Program-made: the position numbers and the translations under genes
The notes under the pieces: generated by a model
Databases searched by the model: none
The model's input: only the letters and a program-made list of their open reading frames with translations
Told to the model about the DNA's origin: nothing
Source of the DNA: Candidatus Latescibacterota bacterium
GTDB taxonomy: Bacteria; Latescibacterota; UBA2968; UBA8231
Direction of reading: 5' to 3'
NCBI GenBank assembly: GCA_016187725.1
Contig: JACPJE010000136.1
Location: 1-40,420 of the forward strand
Length of the DNA stretch: 40,420 bases
Part shown: positions 34,425 through 40,420 of the stretch, piece by piece
Position numbering within the stretch: position 1 is the first letter of the stretch
Layout of the letters: each line of letters opens with the position of its first letter

Positions 34425-35354
34425 ATGAGACGTTTCACCAGGACACCCTATTTCAAAGGGCCGGACGATCCAGAGCGCAAGGAACTGCGGGGCACCCTGC
34501 AGCTGGGGGAGACGGTGGTGGTCGAGACCGTGGGCGGCCACGACCAGGATTACGAAAAGATCGGCCGGCTGCTGCCCGGCGACGTGATGGAGGTGCGGCC
34601 GCCGCGCCAGTCGCGGCCGGGGGGTCTCTTCTTCATCGAGGGGATCAGGGCTGGCGACTGGGTGGCCATCCAGATCCTCGCCATGGAGGTGGGGCCGTAC
34701 GGGTTCTACCGCAATGGCGGGCCGCACTGGGGCAGCATCCGGCTGATCGCCCCGGTGCGGGACGGGCTGGTGCATTTCCCACCAGACTTCGTGGTGCCCG
34801 TCCGGCCGATGATCGGCTATATCAACCTGGCGTCAGTGGACCCCTTCGAGATCGACCACGGCGGCAACCTCGACTTCAACGCGGTGCAGCCGGGCAGCAC
34901 CATCCACCTCCGCGCCCAGAAGGATGGGGGGCTGCTCTACCTGGGGGACGTGCACGCGCGCATGGGGGACGGGGAACTGACCGGCACTGGGGTGGAGATC
35001 GATTCGGCGGTCACCCTCAAGGTGGACCGCTCGCCCGGGTTCCCCACCAGCAGCCCGGTGGTGGAGAAGACCCGGGTGGTGGAGAGCGCCGAGGAGTTCC
35101 TCACCAGCGGCCAGGGGGAGGACTGGGAGGAGGCGCTGAAGATGGCCTGGTCGGACATGGTGAGCCTGATCGCCCACCACTACAACACCACCTCCGAATA
35201 CGCCAACCTGATCGTGGGGACCATCGCCGACGCGCGGCCGGGGTACTCGGCCGGCGGCCTGAACATGCGGGGCCGGCCAGGAGGGCGGTACGTGACCTGC
35301 CAGCTGGCGGTGACCAAGGAGCTGCGGCGGACGGGGAAACCCTATACCCCCTGA
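34425..35354 (+). CDS. Acetamidase/formamidase family protein
   Basis: This 309-residue protein carries the FmdA/AmdA signature: DHGGNLDFN, then LYLGDVHARMGDGELTGTGVE with the conserved metal-binding Asp and His, and a C-terminal helical segment. Family members hydrolyse formamide, acetamide or related short amides. It has no signal peptide and is close to the usual length of about 310-400 residues. GAGAGGAGAG lies upstream of the ATG. It is the last gene of the 31422-35354 group and is followed by a terminator-like hairpin. The link between an amidase and the sugar enzymes upstream is unclear. Confidence 0.88.
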   Translation: MRRFTRTPYFKGPDDPERKELRGTLQLGETVVVETVGGHDQDYEKIGRLLPGDVMEVRPPRQSRPGGLFFIEGIRAGDWVAIQILAMEVGPYGFYRNGGPHWGSIRLIAPVRDGLVHFPPDFVVPVRPMIGYINLASVDPFEIDHGGNLDFNAVQPGSTIHLRAQKDGGLLYLGDVHARMGDGELTGTGVEIDSAVTLKVDRSPGFPTSSPVVEKTRVVESAEEFLTSGQGEDWEEALKMAWSDMVSLIAHHYNTTSEYANLIVGTIADARPGYSAGGLNMRGRPGGRYVTCQLAVTKELRRTGKPYTP

Positions 35355-35377
35355 GTAGCGGGCAGGTCCAAAAGAAG

Positions 35378-35407
35378 AAGGGGCATCTCCCACTGGAGGT
35401 GCCCCTT
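35378..35407. terminator. Terminator-like hairpin between the amidase and uxuA genes
   Basis: AAGGGGCATCTCC (35378-35390) pairs with GGAGGTGCCCCTT (35395-35407) over 13 bp (one G-U pair) with a 4-base loop. It is flanked by short A-rich and T-rich runs and could stop transcription from both convergent genes (stops at 35354 and 35437). Confidence 0.7.
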
Positions 35408-35436
35408 CCTTGTGTCTCGGTCGATGGATGGATCGA

Positions 35437-36429
35437 TCAGTTCTCGCCCTTCTGTTTGTACACCGCCTCGCGCAGGCCCTTGATGTAGCCGATGGCGAAG
35501 AGCCGGCCGATGGAGGAGTAGGACGGATTGCTGTTGTCGTCCCCCTCCATGGTCGGCACGTGGTCGGGCCGCAGCACGCCCTCGAAGCCGATGTCCTTGT
35601 ACGCCTCCATGCAGGCGCGCATGTCGGTCTGGCCCTCGTCGTGGAAGGTCTCCTCGAAGTGGTCTGGCGTGCCGCGCACGTCGCGGAAGTGGACAAAGAA
35701 GATCTTGCCCTGCTTGCCGAACTGGCGGATCGCCGAGGGCAGATCGTCGGTCATCAGGGTGAAGTTGCCCTGGCACATGCAGATGCCGTTGGCCTCGCTG
35801 GGCACCAGGTCGATCAGGCGCTGGTAGTTGTCCACGCTGCGCATGATGCGACCCAGGCCGCGGATGGGCGACAGGGGCGGATCGTCCGGGTGCATGGCCA
35901 GCTTGACCCCGGCCTTCTCGGCCACCGGGAGGACCTTTTCGAGGAAGTACTTGAGATTGGCCCACAGCTGCTCCTCGCTGACCTGGCCGGCCTCGGTGAG
36001 GGGGGCGTTGCGCATCATGCCGTGGTCATAGGCGGTGACCATGGCCCCACCGCGGCCCGGCTTGGTGGTGGTGGTGCGGCTCCAGTTGAAGACCGGCATC
36101 CATTCGTAGCACCAGACGTGGATGCCCAGGGCGCCCATGTTGCGGATCAGGTCGCAGGCCGCCTCGATCTCCTCGTCGCGGCCGGGCAGCCCGAGCTTGG
36201 CCTTGTTGAGAGGGGGACGGCTTTCGAGCACGTCGAAGTTGAAGCCGCCGCTCTCGTACGCGGTCTTGGTCCGCATGAGGGTGATGTAGCCCCAGGGCAA
36301 CTCGTCGCGGCCCACGTTCAGGCCGCGGCTGTGGTCCATGACGCCGACCACGTGGTCGACGCCGCACTGCTTGGCCAGCTTCCACAGCGGCGAGGGTTTT
36401 GGGGGAAGGGCTTCGGCGATCTTGATCAT
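35437..36429 (-). CDS. uxuA: Mannonate dehydratase
   Basis: This 330-residue enzyme shows UxuA motifs in order: [28 protein letters not shown] (metal-ligand and substrate region), ICMCQGNF (Cys ligand), [10 protein letters not shown] (His ligand) and [12 protein letters not shown]. It dehydrates D-mannonate to 2-keto-3-deoxygluconate in glucuronate breakdown. The length is near the usual 350-390. The start has AGGAGCGTCC upstream and a TGGACA-N17-TAAAAT promoter. With gluconokinase and 6-phosphogluconate dehydrogenase it points to use of sugar acids, though no KDG kinase or aldolase is in view. Specificity for mannonate rather than a related acid is by family only. Confidence 0.92.
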   Translation of the reverse strand: MIKIAEALPPKPSPLWKLAKQCGVDHVVGVMDHSRGLNVGRDELPWGYITLMRTKTAYESGGFNFDVLESRPPLNKAKLGLPGRDEEIEAACDLIRNMGALGIHVWCYEWMPVFNWSRTTTTKPGRGGAMVTAYDHGMMRNAPLTEAGQVSEEQLWANLKYFLEKVLPVAEKAGVKLAMHPDDPPLSPIRGLGRIMRSVDNYQRLIDLVPSEANGICMCQGNFTLMTDDLPSAIRQFGKQGKIFFVHFRDVRGTPDHFEETFHDEGQTDMRACMEAYKDIGFEGVLRPDHVPTMEGDDNSNPSYSSIGRLFAIGYIKGLREAVYKQKGEN

Positions 36430-36473
36430 TTGGACGCTCCTGATGGGTGGAATGGCGAAACGTTAGAGCATCA

Positions 36474-36502
36474 ATTTTAGGGATCTCGGCCTCCCTTGTC
36501 CA
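36474..36502 (-). promoter_or_regulatory. Sigma70-type promoter for uxuA
   Basis: On the minus strand TGGACA (36502-36497), a 17-base spacer and TAAAAT (36479-36474) precede ATG 36429 by 44 bases. The -35 and spacer lie in the tail of a possible gene remnant. Confidence 0.6.
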
Positions 36503-36640
36503 TCCCCCAGAGCAGCCCCGGGGCGAAGGTGGCGAAGAGCAGCTGCTCATAAGGGTGTTGCTGCCCCGCCTCGTACAGGCAGATGGGCGCGGCAGGCCGG
36601 GTCGTAGTTGCGCATATTCAAGAGCAGGTGGGTGAAGGGG
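36477..36640 (-). pseudogene. Possible 3' remnant of a gene upstream of uxuA
   Basis: On the minus strand this stretch reads as coding-like sequence in two frames: first LLLNMRNYDPACRAHLP, then after a one-base shift LYEAGQQHPYEQLLFATFA and GLLWGMDKGG to a TAA at 36479-36477. The amino acid make-up looks protein-like but no start is present and no family is recognised. A decayed gene end is plausible; chance cannot be excluded. Confidence 0.3.
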
Positions 36641-36654
36641 AAATACCATCAATT

Positions 36655-36679
36655 GCGGGTGGGAAACAACCCGCTTTTT
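36655..36679 (+). terminator. Small hairpin with T-tract before the 36698 gene
   Basis: GCGGGT (36655-36660) pairs with ACCCGC (36669-36674) with an 8-base loop, followed by five T residues. It lies only 4 bases before the ribosome site of the next gene, so it may be a weak terminator or a leader attenuator. Confidence 0.35.
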
Positions 36680-36697
36680 GCGGTGGAGGACAGCGCC

Positions 36698-38545
36698 ATG
36701 ATCACTGTGCAGGCGATCCGCACCGGAGCACCGCCGGCCTGGGCGGTCAAACAGCGCCGGCTCATCGCCACCATCGACGCGGCAGCACCGCTCTTCGTGG
36801 AGAAGTACGTCCACCGGGGAGGCACGTTGCGGGCCCACGGCAAGCTGGACGACGACTACGAGTGCTTCGCCAGCTGGCCCCTCTTCTACGCCATGGGTGG
36901 GGACGAGCGCCTGCTCGACTGGAGCCTGGCGGCCTGGAACGGCATCACCCGGCAGTGGACCTACCAGCACGGCCAGAGCGTGCACCGCGAATTCGTCCGC
37001 CAGTACGACATGCTCCACCTGAGCGAGGCGTACACCGGGTTCCAGAACTTCGGCCTGGCCGACCCGGCCATTCCCGAAAACGCGGACCGGGCCCGGCGCT
37101 TCGCCGGCTTCTATCTGGGCGAGGACCCCGAAGCGCCCAACTACGACCCCCAGCGCCGGCTCATCCGCTCGCCGGTCACCGGCAGCGGCGGACCGGCCTT
37201 TGGCGCCAGCGCGGACTACAACCTGATCTACGGCCACGCCAGCCTGTACCCGGTGGTCGAGGCTCTGGAGCCGGGCTGGGAGAAGGACCCGGCGCGCCAC
37301 GCCCAGATCCAGCGGCTCTATGACGAGCTGGTGGTCTGCGGGGACGTGCCCATGAACCTGGCGGTCACGGGTCTGGTCAGCCACGCCTTCATGCTCACCG
37401 GCGAGGAGCGCTTCCGCCGCTGGGTGCTCGACTACGTGGAAGCCTGGATGGAGCGCATCCGCCGCAACGGCGGTATTATCCCCGACAATGTGGGGCTGAC
37501 GGGAAAAATCGGCGAACGCCGCCAGGGGCAGTGGTGGGGGGGCTTCTACGGCTGGACCGGCCGGTACTCGGTTTGGATGATCTGCCACGCCCTGATCACC
37601 GCTGCCGAGACGGCCTATCTGCTCAGCGGCGATGCGGGCTATCTGGAGTTGCTGCGCTCGCAGTTGGACATGCTGCTGGAGCGGGCCATCGCGCGCGGAG
37701 GCGACCTGCTGGTGCCCTACAAGATGGGGCCGCAGGGCTGGCACGACTACCGTCCCCTCGACCTCTATGCCCCCGGCCACCTGTGGCACGCCTCCATGGA
37801 CCCGGGGGACTGGGCGCGCCTGGAGCGGCTGCGCCAGGGAGCCAGCCACGGCCCCCACGCCTATGCGTACGCCGAGTCACCCGACCCACCGGCCCCGGGG
37901 GCGGAGGAATGGCGGCCGGGGGGGCCCTGCGACTGGCGGCAGGTGGAGGATGACCTGTACGGCAACAAGTTCGTCGAGAACGAGCCGGCCCATCTATGTT
38001 ATCTGGGCGGGGACAACCCCGGCTGGCCCGAGGCCGTGCTCGACGCGAATCTCGTCCAGGTGCAGCGCAATATCGGGCGGCTGCGCGGCGACACCTACGA
38101 GCACGAATGGAAGAGCCAGACCCTCATGGCCCAGAACCCGGTCTTCACCAGCGGCCTGGGGCAGATGACCCTGGGGGCGCCCTTTCCCTGCTACAACGGT
38201 GGGCTGGTGATGGCCAGGGTGCGCTATTTCGACCCCCGGCACCGGCGCCCGGGCCTGCCCCCGGAGGTGGCGGCGCTGGTGGAGCGCCTGGAGGCCGGAC
38301 GCACGGTGGTACAATTGGTCAACACCAGCGCCTTGGAGGCGCGGCAGCTGATCATCCAGGCCGGGGGGTACCGGGAACACTGCTTCACCGATGTCCGCTG
38401 GGAAGGAGGCAGCGCCCAGGTCGATGCCAGCCACCTGGAGGTGGAACTGCCCCCATCCACCTCCATCCGCCTGGACCTGGGCACCCGCTGCTTTGTCCAG
38501 TCGCCCACCTATGCCTTTCCCTGGCAGGATGGCCAGCGAGGTTGA
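36698..38545 (+). CDS. Uncharacterised (alpha/alpha)-barrel-like protein
   Basis: This 615-residue protein is not recognised as a named family. The first 400 residues alternate helices with conserved aromatic and Gly segments (CFASWPLFYAMGGDERLL, FLVSHAFMLTGEERFRRW-like, GGFYGWTGRYSVWM), the pattern of six-hairpin (alpha/alpha) barrels in glycoside hydrolases and polysaccharide lyases. The C-terminal 130 residues are beta-rich (RTVVQLVNTSALEARQLI, VELPPSTSIRLDLG) and look like the C-terminal sheet domain of such enzymes. No signal peptide is seen, so it would be cytoplasmic. The start at ATG 36698 has GGTGGAGG upstream. A role in oligosaccharide processing is suggested by fold impression and neighbours only. 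It is divergent from uxuA. Confidence 0.8.
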   Translation: MITVQAIRTGAPPAWAVKQRRLIATIDAAAPLFVEKYVHRGGTLRAHGKLDDDYECFASWPLFYAMGGDERLLDWSLAAWNGITRQWTYQHGQSVHREFVRQYDMLHLSEAYTGFQNFGLADPAIPENADRARRFAGFYLGEDPEAPNYDPQRRLIRSPVTGSGGPAFGASADYNLIYGHASLYPVVEALEPGWEKDPARHAQIQRLYDELVVCGDVPMNLAVTGLVSHAFMLTGEERFRRWVLDYVEAWMERIRRNGGIIPDNVGLTGKIGERRQGQWWGGFYGWTGRYSVWMICHALITAAETAYLLSGDAGYLELLRSQLDMLLERAIARGGDLLVPYKMGPQGWHDYRPLDLYAPGHLWHASMDPGDWARLERLRQGASHGPHAYAYAESPDPPAPGAEEWRPGGPCDWRQVEDDLYGNKFVENEPAHLCYLGGDNPGWPEAVLDANLVQVQRNIGRLRGDTYEHEWKSQTLMAQNPVFTSGLGQMTLGAPFPCYNGGLVMARVRYFDPRHRRPGLPPEVAALVERLEAGRTVVQLVNTSALEARQLIIQAGGYREHCFTDVRWEGGSAQVDASHLEVELPPSTSIRLDLGTRCFVQSPTYAFPWQDGQRG

Positions 38546-38570
38546 CAGGGGGGCGCCCTTTGCTGATTAA
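38542..38570 (+). promoter_or_regulatory. Possible promoter for the second PhyH gene
   Basis: A perfect -35 TTGACA (38542-38547) overlaps the stop codon of the preceding gene. A poor -10 (GATTAA 38565-38570, 17-base spacer) precedes ATG 38625 by 54 bases. Confidence 0.35.
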
Positions 38571-38624
38571 TAGACGGCCCCAGCCTGCGATATGCCAGGG
38601 CCTAGCCGCAGAGGAAAGGGAGCT

Positions 38625-39500
38625 ATGCCGCGACAGGATCACATCGACGCCAAAGAAAAGGACGAGTACCTGATCGACTACCTCTTCGATCTCAACGGCT
38701 ACATCATCCTGAAAAACGCCCTCGACCAAACGGATCTCAGGGAGATGAACCAGTGGGTGGAAGACCACTGGGACTACGTGCAGGGCAAACGCCGCAGCAA
38801 GGATCAGGCGGAGGGCGCCTGGATCGGCGGGGTGGAGACCCACACCTACAGCGGCCCTGATGGCTGCAACTTTCAGAACATCATCGAGGGGGGGGCGGTA
38901 TTCCGCCGGCTGATCAATTACCCGGCCTGGATCGGGCACTGCCGGCGCTGGATCAACCCGGTCAACGGCATCTCCATCCACGAAAACCTGCTCAATGTCC
39001 GGGGGCCGGGGGGGTATATCGGTATCCACGGGGGCGGGGCCATTCCCCTTTGTTACTTGACCTTCCGCCAGGAAAACACCGGGGAGTGGATGGTGGGCCA
39101 GATCAACGTCATCGGCGCCCTGCAGGACGTGGGGCCAGGCGACGGGCCCACTACCCTGATCCCGGGCAGTCACAAATCGGCCCTGAGGCATCCCATGCTC
39201 AAGGAGCAGGGCTACCGCAGCGACGATGCGGCCGGCAAGCAGATGGGCATGGAGGAGCTGTACCTGGGGGCGGGGGAGGTGTTGATGTTCACCGACGCCA
39301 TCACTCACGGCTCGGCGGCCAGGACCAACCCGGGTTACCGCCGCACTACCCTGTACCGCTATTCGCCCCGTTTCCTGCGCAGCCGCTTCCACTACGTGCC
39401 CAGCCGGGGATTGCTGGAGAACCTCACCGAGGAGCAGCGCAGCATCATCCAGCCCATCCCGCCGCGCTTCGCCCCGGGGCAGGGGTATTTCCAGGCGTAG
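38625..39500 (+). CDS. Phytanoyl-CoA dioxygenase (PhyH)-like protein with altered HxD motif
   Basis: This 291-residue protein has the PhyH fold: ENLLNVRGPG, GDGPTTLIPGSHKSA (the PGSHK hallmark), the second His in DAITHGS (His228) and Arg residues in YRRTTLYRY for 2-oxoglutarate. The first iron motif, HxD in active family members, appears here as IHGGG (His135 with Gly136 and Gly137). Loss of the Asp carboxylate is seen in iron/2-oxoglutarate halogenases and in inactive members, but may simply be normal for this subfamily. The start at ATG 38625 has AAAGGGAG upstream. It ends just before a hairpin repeat. The substrate is unknown. Confidence 0.85.
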   Translation: MPRQDHIDAKEKDEYLIDYLFDLNGYIILKNALDQTDLREMNQWVEDHWDYVQGKRRSKDQAEGAWIGGVETHTYSGPDGCNFQNIIEGGAVFRRLINYPAWIGHCRRWINPVNGISIHENLLNVRGPGGYIGIHGGGAIPLCYLTFRQENTGEWMVGQINVIGALQDVGPGDGPTTLIPGSHKSALRHPMLKEQGYRSDDAAGKQMGMEELYLGAGEVLMFTDAITHGSAARTNPGYRRTTLYRYSPRFLRSRFHYVPSRGLLENLTEEQRSIIQPIPPRFAPGQGYFQA

Positions 39501-39503
39501 TGG

Positions 39504-39761
39504 GGGCGTCGGGGGCAACGCCACACTGTGGCGTTGCATGCCATTCCGACCTTTCGCAAGGCGCGGACTTCCCGCCCTGCTCGCTAGCCCTACCCCACCG
39601 CCTCTCCCCCGCAACGCCCCATACGTTGGGGCGTTGCGGGCTCCGCTCTCCCCTCACCCCCTCCCGCGTCCTTCCCTACCCTACCACTCCCCAGGGAAAG
39701 CCCCCCTTCCACCTGCCGCTGCGCTAACCCTGGCGGCCCGCCCGGCTGGGGTCATCTCCCC
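39504..39761. repeat. Hairpin-rich dispersed repeat, copy 2
   Basis: This copy fills the gap between the PhyH stop and the glycoside hydrolase fragment. It holds two near-perfect hairpins: GCAACGCCACA/TGTGGCGTTGC (39515-39537, 11 bp) and CGCAACGCCCCA/TGGGGCGTTGCG (39610-39638, 12 bp). It shares five ordered blocks with copy 1 at 27745-27936; the spacing between blocks differs. No coding frame with protein-like content is seen. Confidence 0.7.
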
Positions 39762-39765
39762 GCCG

Positions 39766-40311
39766 CTAGGGGTTGAGTCCCCACGCCTTCTGCGCCCATA
39801 CCTCCATGGCCCCGTAGCGGTCTTCCCAGGTGGTGTACATGGCGCCGACGATGCCGGGGACTTGGCGGGTGTTGGCCAGCCACTGGGCGATGGATGAGCC
39901 GTCCTCGTCGCTGTCGTAATAGCCGGAGAGGATCTGTTTCATGCCCAGGTCGGCGAAGAACTGGCAGTTCCTGCCCATCAGGCCGCCGTGCCAGTTGACG
40001 ATGCCGATGCCCGGGTCCAACCCCTCCCAGGAGCCGCGCAGTGAGCCATTGACCGCATAGTACCGCTCCACAGCGTTGTGCTGCGGGTCGAACATGTCGC
40101 TCCACACCCAGATCCCGGCGTCGGGGCGGATTTCCCGGATAATCTGCGCCGACTGATGCACGTTCCAGGCCAGCAGCTGGCCCGGGGTCAGGCCCTGGTG
40201 CCGGCAGAGGGCGCCGTGCCAAGGCCCTCCACTGTGCCGCAAGTCTTGACCCAGTAGCGCAGTTGTCGAAGGAGAGGGGCAGAGGTATTTTTTACTAGGC
40301 GCATCGCCCAT
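39766..40311 (-). pseudogene. C-terminal fragment of a glycoside hydrolase-like gene
   Basis: From about 40206 to the TAG at 39766 the frame encodes protein-like sequence similar to the C-terminal part of family 20-type glycoside hydrolases or related TIM-barrel proteins: CRHQGLTPGQLLAWN, IWVWSDMFDPQHNA, GSWEGLDPGIGIVNWHGG and YTTWEDRYGAMEVWAQ. Complete proteins have several hundred residues before this. Upstream of 40206 the frame is short and unlike the family, so the 5' part seems to have been lost by rearrangement. A repeat copy lies directly after the stop. Confidence 0.6.
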
Positions 40312-40341
40312 CGCGGTGGCGCAGCGCGGTGCCGAAAGGAT

Positions 40342-40420
40342 ATGCCGGTGGTTGATATCAAGCGTATCATCGATCGCCTAGATACCTGTAAAGCAATTGA
40401 GGGACCATCCGGTACTCCTA
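40342..40420 (+). CDS. Start of an unknown gene, cut by the window edge
   Basis: ATG 40342 has GAAAGGAT directly upstream and the frame is open for 26 codons to the end (MPVVDIKRIIDRLDTC...). The base composition is more AT-rich than the neighbourhood, which together with the broken gene beside it hints at inserted DNA. Too little is present to name a family. Confidence 0.4.
   Translation, partial: MPVVDIKRIIDRLDTCKAIEGPSGTP

Overview
The window is about 40 kb of GC-rich (roughly 63-65%) bacterial DNA with short intergenic gaps, clear Shine-Dalgarno sites, sigma70-type promoters (TTGxxx-N17/18-TAxxxT) and sigma54-type -24/-12 promoters. The gene content (PhyH-type dioxygenases, amidohydrolase-2 enzymes, DUF6807, Gfo/Idh/MocA, UroD-like and xylose-isomerase-like proteins, a mannonate dehydratase) resembles carbohydrate-scavenging genomes of uncultured Latescibacterota/Poribacteria/Planctomycetes-type lineages. 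That placement is inference; no rRNA or ribosomal protein gene is present. No tRNA, CRISPR array, transposase or phage gene was seen.

Region 1 (1-8.9 kb) is ordinary sugar and small-molecule metabolism. It holds a dehydrogenase/class IV aminotransferase reading frame cut by the window edge, an NAD-dependent epimerase, two amidohydrolases, a protein made of three DUF5069 units, a PuuD-like amidase, a metallophosphatase, a DUF6807 protein and a Gfo/Idh/MocA oxidoreductase. Several genes are arranged as divergent or convergent pairs with readable promoters.

Region 2 (8.9-22.85 kb) is the most unusual part and looks like one self-contained system. Two paralogous proteins of about 1,030-1,050 residues each join 14 Reg_prop beta-propeller blades and a Y_Y_Y domain directly to a sigma54 AAA+ activator domain and a Fis-type HTH, with no membrane segment. 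Each is followed by about 310 bp of non-coding DNA with the same layout: three 14-bp palindromes at matching spacings and then a -24/-12 promoter. The palindromes after the first activator read CACGA-N4-TCGTG; those after the second read TACGA-N4-TCGTA. The first module precedes a REC-AraC response regulator and the second activator. The second module precedes an operon for a small exported peptide, a glycosyltransferase-transglutaminase fusion, a GT2 glycosyltransferase, a TPR protein and a soluble histidine kinase, closed by a strong terminator. The simplest reading is a two-step sigma54 cascade controlling a peptide- or glycan-modifying effector operon.

Region 3 (22.9-30.9 kb) holds housekeeping and gluconate-related genes: gluconokinase, an NhaD-like antiporter, a PhyH dioxygenase, purU, a short adenylosuccinate synthetase, a LysR regulator, 6-phosphogluconate dehydrogenase and a RidA-family protein.

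Region 4 (30.9-40.4 kb) holds a stand-alone glycogen-binding-type domain, an operon of a hydrolase, a sugar isomerase-like protein, a UroD-like protein and an acetamidase-like protein, then mannonate dehydratase, a large uncharacterised (alpha/alpha)-barrel-like protein and a second PhyH protein. Broken gene pieces (a nuclease start, a glycoside hydrolase end, a possible remnant near 36.5 kb) and two copies of a hairpin-rich repeat mark this end as rearranged.
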